Assembly: GCA_025506515.1 (NCBI GenBank)
Contig: CM046447.1
Coordinates: 92,524,032 to 92,588,031, forward strand
Source of the DNA: Flaveria trinervia
Taxonomy: Eukaryota > Streptophyta > Magnoliopsida > Asterales > Asteraceae
DNA length: 64,000 bases
Direction: 5' to 3'
Shown: positions 48,305-60,814 of the stretch, piece by piece
Layout: every line of letters starts with the position of its first letter
How positions within the stretch are numbered: the first letter of the stretch is position 1
Program-made: the position numbers and the translations under genes
Notes under the pieces: generated by a model
Database searches by the model: none
What the model saw: only the letters and a program-made list of their open reading frames with translations
Told to the model about the DNA's origin: nothing

Positions 48305-49406
48305 GAGTTAATTACGCAAATGGTCCCTATGATTTGTAGAAAATAACATGTTTATGCACTAAATGTTTTTATTTAACAAGTTGGGGTATGGTTTTCAAAT
48401 TGTAACGAATTAAGGTATTAACACTAACACATTAACTTTTCTGTTAAACCGAATGATATTTTTGCTTTTTTCACTTAAGAAGAATTATTAATGTAACTTA
48501 AGGAACTGTTTATGTCATTTAAGGTATATAAAAGAGTGCTTTTATATTTTACTATATATACACACAACATCACCAACCCCCACCATCGGACCCCATCGCC
48601 AACCACCACCACCAGCCCCCACCATTGGGCCCCACTCTGTCACATTGTCCGCACCACCACCATCTTCTCTTTTAATCAAACAACAACGATGTCATCTTCA
48701 TCATCGCATCATCGGAACCATCTCGCCATAATCAGCATCTCATCATCACCACCATGGCACCATCCACCGTCGATTCATCTCCAGCTAACCACCACTATCG
48801 TCAAGAATTTCCAATTAGGTAATGTTTAATTTGGGTTTTAAAGTTTTAAATAAGTCACAGGCGGTTGGAGGAACCATCGATGTGTTTGGATTTGGTTGTG
48901 GTGGTGTGGTCGGAGAAGGAAGGGTGCAACCAGTTGATGGTGGGCGGCGATGGTGGTTTAGTGGTGGTGGTGATGGTGATTAGAATGCGAGTTAGAAGGT
49001 GGAGGTGGGGATGATGGTGATGTTGCGATGGTGGTGATGGTTTTGATATGGTGACGGTGATTATATGACAATGATGGTAATGTTGTGATGGTGGTGATGA
49101 TTCGATGATGGTGGTTAGTATGGTTAGATGGTGGTGATTGTAGTATTCGTGTGTGTTCGGTGGTGGCCGGTGGGTAGAAAGGTTGGGTGGTGATGACGGT
49201 GGGTAGAAAGGTTGGTGGTGGTAGTGGGTATATAGTGGTGATGGTGCCGGTGGTTACATATAATTTTACAGAAAACTAACGTTTGTTAGTCTTAATATCT
49301 TAACTTTACAAAATTTAAAACACAATCACTCAACCTGTTACAAAAAATTTTAATATCAAAACCTGTTATTTAAATAAACTATAAGGACCATTTATGTAAT
49401 TAACTC
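48305..49406. mobile_element. Mutator-like TIR element, non-coding (1,102 bp)
   Basis: Ends GAGTTAATTACGCAAATGGTCC (left) and its inverted partner (GAGTTAATTACATAAATGGTCC on the other strand) with arms of about 150 bases. Flanks TAAAAATAA (48296-48304) and TAAAAGTTA (49407-49415) are a 9-bp duplication with two mismatches. The left interior is CCACCAC-rich and the right interior GGTGGTGATGG-rich, so the whole element can fold on itself. An open frame at 48512-48829 (His/Pro/Thr-rich) is low complexity and not credited. Confidence 0.78.
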
Positions 49407-49415
49407 TAAAAGTTA

Positions 49416-50360
49416 TAAAAATAATTATTTACACAAGCGTTATACATATGTCGTGATGTTAGAGAATATCACTTACTGGCTACGTGATTACGTGAAACTC
49501 TAGTCTTGTATTAAGACTTTGCTTGAATATTGAAATCATGGCGTGTGCAAAGGGTATTACATGGAAGACATTAGCTAAGCTTATCCTAACATCTTTCTAC
49601 TAATTGATTTGATTAGATTTTTTAAATAGTTATATTTAAATACATAATTTATAAATACATAATATCTCCAAGAGATTTTATCTCTCTCCGATCCCTATCG
49701 ATGCACCAAATCTTATGTGGTTTTTAAATCTATTTACTTATCATTCTCTTATATGTAACTTTTTTTATTTACATACTCTGTTCGTCCTACAAAAAGTGAT
49801 TGTTTTATATATTTTTCTTTTTTCATCACAGTTGTGGCTCTTGCCATTACAATTTTAACTCATATCATTAAAGCTTAGCGGCTTCGTCTCGATTCATAAA
49901 AGTTAAAACACATACTAGTATTGTTCCTTAGCTAAAATCGACCTTCATCATAATAAAATAGAGTATGCGCCCAATTTCACTTGTTTTTCCTCTAAGATAT
50001 ATTAACACACAAGAACAACGACACATAAATGCCTTATTAATCATCTACAGATTTCAAATAAATTCCTAGATAAAAATAAAATGACATTCAATTTATTCAT
50101 ATATATTCTATGAATCTATCAACAATAAAAGGTATTTGATCTAATAATATCTGGGCGTTTAAAATAATTAAATCAAAGCACTAAAACCTCTATATAAACA
50201 TGTGAAATCAGGATTAAACAAGAACAATGTGAAAAATAATCCATCAAACATTTTAAAATGCAAATGATGTCAAATAATACAACTTAAAATAAAGATATGA
50301 AATCTTTTCATTTTTGTCTTCTTCAACACTTTATATCCGAAACGAAAACCTCCTCAGGTC
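49416..50360. other. Spacer upstream of RCI2
   Basis: AT-rich. No transposon ends or genes recognised. Serves as upstream region of the RCI2/Pmp3 gene. Confidence 0.45.
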
Positions 50361-50366
50361 TATAAA
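50361..50366 (+). promoter_or_regulatory. TATA box of the RCI2/Pmp3 gene
   Basis: TATAAA in the context GGTCTATAAATG, 148 bases upstream of the start codon. The expected start of transcription near 50390 leaves a leader of about 115 bases that contains a CA-rich and A-rich tract (50430-50475). Confidence 0.5.
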
Positions 50367-50508
50367 TGTTGTTTTGCCACACCTAACTTCCAAAACATCA
50401 CAACCTAGAGGCTTCTATTTGAAACAGAAACACACACTAACACACACTCCCACACAAAAAAAAAAAAAAGAAGAAAAACTGTAAGATCCACCGGAAGAAG
50501 ATCTGAAG

Positions 50509-50779
50509 ATGCCTTCAGAAAGCACTCTGAACTGCATCGACATCTTGCTTGCGATCATCCTCCCTCCCCTTGGTGTCTTCTTCAAATTCGGATGTCATGT
50601 AAGTATATCGATCTATCAGATTCGATAATTCGATTAACAGTTTTTGCAAACAAAATCTGTGAAATTGGTAGATGAATTGTGTATTTTGATTGTAGGTGGA
50701 GTTTTGGATTTGTGTGTTGTTGACGCTGTTTGGATGGATCCCTGGGATCATTTACGCAATTTACGCCATCACTAAGTGA
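50509..50779 (+). CDS. RCI2: RCI2/LTI6 (Pmp3, UPF0057) small hydrophobic membrane protein
   Basis: 57 residues in two exons (50509-50598 and 50696-50779; CAT|GTAAGT and TTGTAG|GTG). MPSESTLNCIDILLAIILPP, then LGVFFKFGCHVEFWICVLLT, then LFGWIPGIIYAIYAITK. Two membrane helices separated by the conserved FGCHVEFWIC loop, full family length. Plant members sit in the plasma membrane, are induced by cold, salt and dehydration, and limit Na+ influx or keep membrane potential (family knowledge). Intron position within the loop between the helices fits plant RCI2 genes. No frame problems. Confidence 0.95.
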
Positions 50780-51950
50780 TTGTTAATTTGTTATTATGGT
50801 AATTTGTGAAGTTGAAATTGAAATTGTTTTTTGTGGAAATTGTTTTCGTACGGATCTGATGGTGTTTTATTTGGTTAGGTGATCGGAGTTTGGAATTGAT
50901 GCGTCGGTTTCATTTGTTCTTCGTACTTAATTTGTTTTTTCGTGATTAGTTTGTTTTTGGTTGGTGTTTATATGTTGGATTTGAATGTAATTGTTGCCTG
51001 GAAGTGTTGTGATTAAGGCTTTAATGTGAAAATAGATTGGATTGTTGTTGTTGTTGTTGATCTTGTGTGGTGAAGTGTGTGTTTGAGATTGTAGAGGAAA
51101 ATGAAATGATTTGTGAATGTAATCGGTGGGAAACATGGAGCACTCGTGTTGAAATTGTGAGCATGGGTGTTTAACGGTTTGGGTTATTATTATTATTTGG
51201 GCCCAATCGGTAACCCAACCAAACTAAATTAGAAATAGGTATAACTTTTAATGTAACCGATTAAACCGATTTATTTGGTTTATTCGGTTCGTTTATCCAA
51301 TCAAACAAGTTATTATTCAGTTTATTTGTTTATTGTTACCTGTTTAAAAAGAATCTAGCATTCTTGAGTCCTATTGAAAGTGACTTGAGCTTGAGCATCC
51401 AAACTACTTTCCTGGTTTCATATTTAAATACCCACCCAATTGTTTCAGGGATTTATTTTTATTTTTATTTTTATTTTTATTTTTATTTTTATTTTTATTT
51501 TTATTTTTTGGATTTCTTTGTTGGGCTTTGTTATTTATAAATCTATTTTGGGCCTGTATATGACAGCCTCTTTAAAGGCTTATAAAGCAGACATAAGTTG
51601 GCTGTAGGCATGGCCATGAGCAGCCATGAGTTGGACCTTCGTCTGATACTTGTTTAGCCAATAAAATCAAGTGGGCATAATCAATATCGAAACAAACCGG
51701 GTTTGATACTTGATAACTAGAGGTGTACAAGCTGATTTTTCTTTTCAAACCGGTTTGGTTTTTAAATCAAATCATTTTTTTTGTTATGTGATCAAGCTAG
51801 TTTTTTTTCCAAACCAGTTCGGTTATAAACTGGTTTTGCTAATTGAACACTCAAACCCCTCAAACCGGTTTTAAAGCCAAAAATTTTAAAATAAATCTGT
51901 TTTTCCGGTTTTATTGTTTTTTTTTATTTGAACCGATTTTGAATGTTGGG
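50780..51950. other. 3' region of RCI2 and repeat-rich spacer
   Basis: 50780-51140 is the likely 3' UTR. Then AACCGGTTT / AACCGATT-rich DNA (51170-51320 and 51730-51940) that resembles hAT-type MITE scraps (GAGGTGTACAAGC at 51720) but lacks matched ends. Confidence 0.45.
51452..51509. repeat. (TTTTTA)n microsatellite
   Basis: About nine units of TTTATT/ATTTTT, period 6. Confidence 0.95.
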
Positions 51951-51957
51951 CTAAAAG

Positions 51958-52313
51958 TAGGGGTGTTTATTTTCAGAGGATATCCGAAAATTTCGGATAG
52001 TGGATTTCACTATCTGAATCCGAATTTGAAATTTCGGATATCCGAATTAAAAAAAGATTTATTATTTAATAAATTTTATAAAAATATAATAAATTTTATT
52101 GAAATTTATTTCATGTATTTGAAGTTTTTATTAAAATATCCGAAATATTTAATTAATATTTAATATTTTTAATTTTTATAAAAATATTTTGATATTTCGG
52201 ATATCCGAAATATCCGAAAATTCTCAAAATCACTATCTGAATCCGAATCCAAAATTTCAGTTATCCGAATTTCGGATCAATATTTCGGATTCGAATATTT
52301 TTTAACACCCCTA
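51958..52313. mobile_element. hAT-type MITE with 8-bp target duplication
   Basis: Ends TAGGGGTGTTTATTTTC and, inverted, TAGGGGTGTTAAAAAATA. Flanks GCTAAAAG (51950-51957) and GCTGAAAG (52314-52321) differ at one position. The interior is a palindrome built on TTTCGGATATCCGAAA. 356 bp, non-coding. TAGGGGTG ends and 8-bp duplication are typical of hAT. Confidence 0.85.
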
Positions 52314-52405
52314 GCTGAAAGACACAAGGATAATTATTAACCCCAAGAAGAGGGTGAATAAGTACTATAATTAAGCGCAATAACTATACTAATGTATCTA
52401 TACCA

Positions 52406-53484
52406 TCTAATAAAGCTAGGTTTTTTTGCCACTTGTCATTCTCTTAACCCATGTTTTTGTCATTTGTCATTCTTCTAAACATTACACATAATTTAACACT
52501 TTTACAAATTTCTTTCTTATTAAAAATGAATTTTATTAATTGCTACATTTCTCTTTGTTATCTAGATTTTTTAAATCAAACTATCTTTTTTAAAAATAGA
52601 TTTACTAAGGAAATTAAAAATTCACATCTTTTGATTAAAACCAAAATAGTACAACAAAAAAAATCATATAATATGAAAAATTTTAAACAGTAAACCTTTT
52701 TAAACAAGATATTTTAAATCGTTATGTTTTAAAAAATTATAAAAAGTATTTTTTTAAAAAACTAATATTATTAAAACAACCATAATAATTATAAACCTGA
52801 GTTTTAAAAAACTGAAGTTATATAAAAAAATATTTTTTTAAAAAAATCTTAAAATGAATGTTTAAAAATTAAATAGTTAGATAAAAGGGTTTAAAATGGT
52901 ATAATTATTTTATTTCTTCAACTATTACGTATATAAAATTTAATTGTATTTTGTTTTGAATTTTATATTGTAACTATTCATATTTATTACTAACTATAAT
53001 CCATTTAATGAATAAGTTTTTAGCCTATCTATCTATCTATCTATGTAAAAAACTAAAATAAGTGTGACACGATTGCAAAACTCATAATGCTAATTTTCTC
53101 ATTTCTCTATATTAATAATAATAATATTAAATACTAATAATATTACTCATACCATTTTCAAATTAAAAAAATATATAACTTAATAAATTAAAAACCTATT
53201 TTTTAATTAAAATCACACTTTTTAAAGACACCAGTTTTATAAAATACATAATACAACAAACTATTTTTTAATTCATTTTTCTTAAAATAAAATATTAAAA
53301 ATCACAATTATTTTATAAAACAAAAGTTTAAGAAAAGTGCATAATTGTTTGTTTATTTAAAATAGTTATTTATACGTAATTATAATCATATTTTTTTCTT
53401 CAAGCATGATTTTATAATGTATAAATTTTTATTACTACTTATTTAATATTTTATTTATTCAAGTAACACAGGGGACTAACCTAG
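52406..53484 (+). mobile_element. Non-autonomous Helitron, plus strand
   Basis: Begins TC after a host A (52405) and ends CTAG before a host T (53485), the Helitron insertion rule. The start TCTAATAAAGCTAGG then TTTTTTTGCCACTTGTCAT matches the 5' end of the Helitron at 59015-60335, and the 3' end GTAACACAGGGGACTAACCTAG matches it with a decayed hairpin. Contains a (CTAT)n run near 53024-53045. 1,079 bp, AT-rich, no Rep/Hel protein. Confidence 0.65.
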
Positions 53485-54110
53485 TTTGTAAATATCACAA
53501 AGCGTGATATTGCGTTCTTGGTGCTAGTGATAACAAAATATATTCGAGCCCAACATGCACTCATTGGAACAAATAAAGAATGCATTCCAAAAAAATGATA
53601 AGTCCTAGCAATTGGATATAATGATGTTGAAGAATGTATATGTAGTAACCATTCATTAAAAATTAAACTAAAATAATTTTTATTAATATAATCACTACAA
53701 ACGAACATAAATTAACAATTATAATTCTCTTTATAATTGTAAATTATAGAAATAGATGAACAAAAATGGAAAAGCTGAGGATCGGTAACACGGGCCCCTT
53801 AAACAAATTCCGAGCTTCCCAAGAGAACTCGTTTTGTTTCCCTAGGTACAACAGCTGAAGCAGAGAGGACTACCGGGAATGATCTAGAACCCGAATTTGT
53901 TTGTAGAAGAAAAACCAGAGAGATGGATGATGTTTAGAACCTGCTTGCTGCAGATTTTCGAGTTATGTTGGTGTGCTTAATTCGTCATTAACAACAATCA
54001 GTTTCGGTCAACATGCAACAAAAATTGTTACGAGTCACAGTTCGGACCACACACCAAGGTCAGTCGCGCCTGACCAGACCCTCAAACCAACCTTAAAAAA
54101 TACTAAGGTG
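53485..54110. other. Spacer left of solo LTR
   Basis: 53760-54110 is less AT-rich and reads like old exon or leader sequence but gives no recognisable protein in either strand. The solo LTR is inserted in it, and the sequence resumes at 56742. Confidence 0.4.
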
Positions 54111-54115
54111 TCTCT

Positions 54116-56736
54116 TGTAACATTCGCAATTTTTCGAGTTAAAACCCAAAACCCGAACTCAATTTGAATTTCCATTATTAAATTATTTTAATGGTTTTAT
54201 GGATTAAATACAACATTTATTGTGAATTATTATTTTTTAATTATTTAAAACAACTTGTAATAATTTACTTAATCTTTTTATAAAGTTATAAGATTTATTA
54301 ATCATCTTACTATAAATATCTAAATGGAAAAGTTTTATTAAAAAATTATTAAGTTATAAATAACTTTTAATAAGCTTATAAAGTTTTATGAAATTTAATT
54401 GTTGAAAATAATAATCAATTTAATTCATTTAGTTTTATAAGTTTAAGGTTTAATTGTAATTTATGGAAACTTAAGTTCTAGCATAAAATAATAAATTTTC
54501 AAACTCCAGGGGCCATATGTGTAATTAACCCAAACCTCCCTCCCTCGCCCCCGTTTTCCCGGTCGCCGCCGGCAAGCCCCGGCGCGGCTCCGGCGACCCC
54601 AAAAACTCTTAATTAATTCGATTTTTAACCCTAAACCGTTCCCCAACCTTTTTAGAACCCACTTAGAACATGAATGCACCAAGTAAACGCGTTTAACCAT
54701 CGGTTACTATGTTAATCAAACGTTTAACCGAAACATCATCAACTTCTTAGCCGTTCGAGCATTAAACCTCATTAATAATCTAATTAAACGAACATAAACC
54801 ATCCTATAACTAATCTTAAGCGTCCACCGCTCTCTGTTACACTTGAAACAAACACAAACCTCAAATTCTATCTTCACCTTCATCGCGACCTACACTTGGT
54901 CGAGCTTCATCTTCTGAGCATTTTAAATCCAAATTGAGTGAGGGCTATTACTCAGCATCACCATCCGAAGCTTCATGCAAGTTTAATTTAGTTATCAACC
55001 TCGTTTGCACCTTGAATCAACAATCACAGTGTCGCGACTCATTCTTAAACTTGAGATCATCAAATCGAACTCAATCATGTAAGTTTCATATATCATTAAA
55101 CTCGGTTTTACATGGGGAAACAAAGCCCCATGTTTAATTCGTTAATCTGCATCATTGGGTGCTCAATTTGATCGAAATCGAAGTTAGGGTTCTTGGCAAT
55201 TTGGGAACTTAATTAATTATTAGATTTATAAAAAAAACCCATTTGGTTTCTAAACAGATATAGGGCCTTGGCCCATTGGTAACTCAGTCGGATCTCTCAA
55301 AAGAGACACGGGTTCGAATCCGGTACACACATTTATTTTTTTTAAACTCGTTTTGTTACCATTTTCTGAATTAAGAAATTGTTATGATGATTTTAAGTTA
55401 ATAAAAAATTATTCTTGTTAATTAAATCTTTATTTTAGAAATTATCAATTTAATTTCTATGATTTTTTTAAAAAAATAATATTTTAAGTAAATTTTAATA
55501 CAATATAAAACTATTACATAAGTTATTTAAAGGTTTATTTTTTTAAGTTATTTTATAAAGTAGTCTATAAATCAAATAAATTATTTTAATAACTTATTTA
55601 AACAATTGATTATTCAATTGGTTATTCTGATAATAAGTCTAAATAATTATTAATTATTTACTTTTCATACTTTTATACTCAACCTTTTAATCCATCAATT
55701 ATTATAAATTAAATATTTGAGTAATATTATTTAATTTCACTAACGAAACATGCTTGTTTTAATCCTAGCTATTTAATCAATTTATTTCATCTTTATGGAA
55801 TCAAAATATAATTGGTTATATTATTTTATTTAAACTTAATTATCAAAACCCCAAATTCCAATTGCAACCCTAGTTCACGTCTCATTGTTAATCTTATTAT
55901 CGAATTTAATCTTGGAACTTAAACGTTTAGGCATCTTGTAAGAGAAATCGTTGGAGCCTCGTTTATTTTTTTCTTATCATCATCTTATTTATATCAAGTG
56001 AGTTTCCTTACCCCCTTTTTACTTTATTTCACACTATTTTGGGGTGAAACATGATACTTATACATCATACACTTATAAACGTTTGAGACTTGTAAAGCAC
56101 TTGCAATTCATCTTTATATTTTGTCATGGTTATTTGTGTGTTGTAAGTGTTTATATGAGATAGATAGTTTGTTTACAATTATTAACTATTGCTAGCCTGG
56201 CGACGTCTTAGATCTTTGGGCCTAACAAGCCTATTTGGTGTTAAAGTCGATGTATTGCCGACTCCTGATGACGTATGCTTGTTCATCATGGGAACCAAAT
56301 ACACTTAGCCAATCTTATATACTTGTAATCAAGTCGAGGTTTGGTTGTAACGATATGTGTTCTATAACCTTACTAACTTATAACCTATAACATGAATTGC
56401 TACTTGTAACCCTTTTATATATATATATATACATATATGTGTGTGTTTAAACCAAGGAAACTCACCAACTATTTTTAGTTGACCTTTTATTTTCATCATG
56501 TTTTAGGTTTGATGCTTGAAGATCTTCTTGTGCTCAATTAGGACTTGGACCTAGATTAAATAAAAGTCTTATGTTAATTGTTGTATTTTGATTGTTTTGT
56601 AAATACCTATTTGTCTTGTAATATTTAATGAATAATGACATTTAATATTATTTCAACTTAATTAGTTTCATGTGCTATGAGCAATCGTCTCCCATTCGTC
56701 CGCCCCGATGATTCCGCCGTCGGTCGGGGTGTGACA
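54116..56736 (+). mobile_element. Solo LTR with perfect 5-bp target duplication (2,621 bp)
   Basis: Begins TGTAACATTCGC and ends GGTCGGGGTGTGACA. The flanks are TCTCT at 54111-54115 and 56737-56741. There is no primer site or gag next to either end, so the element has been reduced to one LTR by recombination. The size and the GTGTGACA end resemble the gypsy LTRs at 5840 and 27408, so a Ty3/gypsy origin is likely. It carries a tRNA-like segment near 55266 and a GC-rich block at 54538-54600. Orientation follows the TG...CA ends and similarity to the other LTR ends. Confidence 0.85.
55262..55331 (+). repeat. tRNA-like (SINE head) segment inside the solo LTR
   Basis: CCCATTGGTAACTCAGTCGG resembles an A box and GGTTCGAATCC is a perfect B box, about 45 bases apart, as in a tRNA or tRNA-derived SINE head. 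A T-rich stretch follows. The acceptor stem does not pair, so it is not a tRNA gene. Confidence 0.5.
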
Positions 56737-56741
56737 TCTCT

Positions 56742-59014
56742 CAAGCAGCTAACGGCGATGTGAGTGTGCAAAGTGCACCATCAAAGCGCCCACATGTCCA
56801 CGCCTCACGCACGTGTGGGAGTGTGAGTTAAGGGTGTTTCGCACCGTTTGCGAATCCACTTAGTGTGAAATTTTAGGAAACAAAATAGTCAAGAAGTTAT
56901 AAAATATAAATTATTTTATATTATTTCTTTCCTCCAAGGTGAGACAATTTCCCATGCTATTAATTACTAATATCATTCAACAAATTAATTTATTGAGTAA
57001 ATATTAATAATCCTATTAATATTATCAATAAATTTCCAACATTATATACATGCAAAAAGATTACAGTTATGTGACGTGACATACGGTGGCACAATGATTT
57101 TATAAAGGTTGACAAAACAAATCACGACACATACTATTAAATCATGAAAAAGTTACATGAATATATGATACTATACCATTCAAGAATGCATTAGACAAAG
57201 ATCGATAACCTAGCACATAATATCATGCAATTTAGAACTAATTAAGAAGGATATGAAGATCATCTATGAAGATAATTCAACTTACATAGTTCAGATCAAA
57301 CAATAGTAAATGAAATAGGTTTGTTTTCATATTTTTTCTCGGAATACCTTGTGGTAGGTGACCGTGCCAGCTAGCAATTGTAAGCTAACCGACCCATTCC
57401 ATCTAGCAATCCCTCTTTTTGTTGCTAAGAAAGAAGATTGGGTTATATTTATTTATGGATGCGCTTAGTAGAGTGTTATAGTTAGAGTTAAATTCTATAA
57501 AATAGGACTTATTTAGAGAATTTAGTAGAGTCAACATGCAATAGTTATTAACTTTATCATATAAACAATTATTGTTATGTGTTGTTAGAAGAGTAGAGAA
57601 GAACTTAAAAAGAAACAATTGTGAATGTCAAACATATGTCAGAGTCTCTATCATGTAATTTCGAAAAGGTATTAGTATGATTGTTACAAGTATTGGTCTA
57701 AAGGCCAACGAAACTTTGTTTTCCTGCTGACTACTAATTGTTGGTCATTACGTCAATTTTGTATTGAGGGGTCTAATTCCAACAAGAACATGTTATGATG
57801 TATAAGCTTATAGTATATACTTGTGAGGGCCAATAATAACTTTGTCATGACGTGATCATAAAATGACATTGGTGTCCACTTGCACGAAAACATGGTCTAG
57901 CTACTTGATGACGTTATCAATCCGCTTCAACGTGTGGATAAGTTTGTCCACTCTAAAATGTCACGTTGTCTCGTTGTGCATATTAGTAGTACTGGATCAC
58001 GGCTTAAGTTGCATTTAAGTTTGCATAAGTTAAGAACTAAATAATTCTTTTAATTAAACATCATTCATTTGTGTAACAAATTTATTACTTCTTTCTTCAT
58101 AAAAATGACAATTTTTTTTCTTAAACTAAAAGTAAACATGTTGCAATAACATGTCTTATAAACTAAAAGTACAACAACCGACTATGACCAAGCAACCTAA
58201 CAACATTAAGAGCAAAAGAACAAAAAGTACCATGCTACAATTCCATTAGGATCAATACTAAGACAAAGCAATAGATTCTAGAAAAAAAACCCTCAAATTA
58301 ATCATGAAAAATATTATTAGAAAACAAAAGTAATAACTTAACATCCCCACCAAAAGTCTCAAATTTTAAACTTATTGTATATCAAGATATTTAATACAAG
58401 ATAATTAATACAAGATAATTAATACTATTTAAATGATTTTATTGGATTAACCCCACACTCTTTTAAGTGTTTTAAAAGTAGGGGCCATATTTGTTTGGAG
58501 TCTTCATTTAACCCTTTTCTGTTTTCTATTAAATGCTTTTGTAAAATTAGGACTTTATTTACCCGTAAAAGCGGCCCATTATAATACCGTGCTCTAGTAC
58601 GAATATGTTTCCCTTTAAATTTATATATAATATGTTGTAATTGCACCAATTTATTTAACAATCTATATCACAAATGTATTTGAAAAACAAATAGAAAATA
58701 CACACAAAAAATAGAAAAAAAGGATTCTGGCTGATCAAATATTCTAACCAATTCCGTCTATGCAATGTATATTGTCCATCGCAAACTCATAGTCTAGTGA
58801 TCGTGCATAGGAAGATTGTCACTCTTTATTTCGAAAGTTTATGGTTATTCTCTTTGTGTATTTGTTTAGAACGTTGCTAGACATGAAGGAGAGATTCATC
58901 ATCAAACAAGGGCTTAAATAAAAGAACTAACGCACGAGCTTACAAGAAGTCTATCTATATAACAAATTAAAAGATCTTCGCTTAAGAAAGATGAATGTTG
59001 ATAATATTAATCAA
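56742..59014. other. AT-rich spacer
   Basis: Nothing supported. The minus-strand open frame at 58425-58661 (78 codons) has no recognisable domain and lies in AT-rich DNA. Confidence 0.45.
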
Positions 59015-60335
59015 TTAGGTTAGTAACCCGTGTATTACACAGGTTAAATAAATAAAATAATAAATAATTAGTAATAAAAATTTATGAATTATAAAATCAT
59101 ATTTGAAGATAAAATATGATTATAATTGTATATGAACAGTTATTTAAGTAAATAAACAATAGATATGTTATAGATAGATAGATATATAGATAAATAGATA
59201 GTCTAGAAAACCCATTTACCAAACATATTATAGTTAGTAATAAACAAGAAAAGTTACAATATAATATTTTAATATAAGATATGCATAAAATTATATATAC
59301 GTATTTGTTCAAGAGATAAAACAATTATACTATTTTTAACTCTCTTATTTAAATAGTTTCATTTTTAAATATTTGTTTTAAGATTTTAATTATAAAAATT
59401 TATTGTTTATAAAAATCTTGTTTATTAAAAACTCAAAATTTTAATTATTCTGGTTGTTTAAATAAAATTGCTTTTAGAAAATTCCATATTTTTTATAAAT
59501 ATTTTAAAAAAGGAGTGATTTAAAATATTTTGTTTCAAAAGGTTCAATGTTTTAGAAAATATATGAATTTTAATTTTTTTGATAAAGTTTATTTTTAAAA
59601 ACTTCATTTGATTTAAAAAAATGGTTCATTTACATATTTCCCCTTACTAAAGTCATTATTTACATATTTACCCAAATCAAAAAATTAATTACATATTTCT
59701 CCTTTCAAAAAATTATTTATTGAATGATTATTTTACTCGTGTTTCACTAAAGTATTTTTATACATTTCACTTTCTAATACTATTAATTATATAGTTCCTC
59801 AAATTCAAGTCTTTTATATAGATAGAAACAAAAAAAATCATATATCATTTTAAACTTTATTCAAAACTACTAAAACCGATAACCAAATTTATATCTCCAA
59901 ATACAAAAAATAGTTGTCAAAAGTTTTAAACATTTTACTAATAAAACATCAATATGTAAAAATCTCTTACTAAAAATAAAATAGTTATTTAATAGTTTAA
60001 GTTGAATAAAATGGATATATGTGTAATATATATGTTTTAGGAAGAGGAAATATGTAGTTAATTTTTTTGTTGGAAAAATATGTAATTTATGTTTTTAGAA
60101 AGGGGAAATATATAATAATTTCTTAAAAAATATAGATGAGAGAGAAAAATGTATCAACTGACTAAATTAGTTTTTATGAAAAAAGATAAACTGTTTGAGT
60201 GTTTAAATTACTATATCAACCTTTTGGATGGAAAAATAAATTGAAGATATTTAAAATAATGACAAGTGTTATAAAAGTAGTTTAAGAAGATGACAAGTGG
60301 CAAAAAAAATTTCTTTTATTAATATTTATAATAGA
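59015..60335 (-). mobile_element. Non-autonomous Helitron, minus strand (1,321 bp)
   Basis: On the minus strand it begins TCTATTATAAATATTAATAA at 60335 and ends with the hairpin ACCTGTGTAATACACGGGT followed by TACTAACCTAA at 59015, with host T next (59014). TC start, 3' hairpin, CTAA end and A/T site fit Helitrons. No protein. Same family as 52406-53484. Confidence 0.75.
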
Positions 60336-60814
60336 CTAGCTTTAGTAAACCCGTGTATTACACGAGTTGAATAAATAAAATATTGATATAATAAATTTAT
60401 TAATTATAAAATAATATTTTAAGATATGATATGACTGAAATTACGTATCCGAAATAACTACAAATAATAAAACAGTGATATCAACTTTTTAATTTTTTTT
60501 ATAAAATACATATTTTATTCTAAAACAAACCGTATAAAAATGTTATTTTATAAAAAATTTTCTTATGACAACTCCCAAATTTGATTATTTTTTGTTTTGA
60601 AAAAAATGACTTATTAAAAATACCAATTTATTTAGAAATAATCTTAATAATAATTTTTTTTCTTAATTTATTATATATTAAAATGTATTAAAATAGTTTT
60701 ATTAGTAATTAAGGTAATTATTTCATAGGAGAGAGAAGCGGGAAAAAAATGATAAGAATGATTGTGGTGCTGACACGTAACACCTACATTTATTTTTTTA
60801 TTAGAATAGTAAGA
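60336..60814 (-). mobile_element. Non-autonomous Helitron, minus strand (479 bp)
   Basis: Minus strand starts TCTTACTATTCTAATAAAA at 60814 (host A on its 5' side from T60815) and ends with hairpin AACTCGTGTAATACACGGGT then TTACTAAAGCTAG at 60336, followed by T, which is the first base of the Helitron at 59015-60335. A near copy is at 62008-62483. Confidence 0.82.

Noticed and set aside
48512..48829. 105-codon His/Pro/Thr-rich open frame
   Set aside because: Low-complexity interior of the Mutator-like element; no homology recognised.
51715..51957. Second hAT MITE next to 51958-52313
   Set aside because: GAGGTGTACAAGC looks like a left end, but no matching right end or duplication was found.
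58425..58661. 78-codon minus-strand open frame
   Set aside because: No recognisable domain, no splice partners, AT-rich setting; chance frame.
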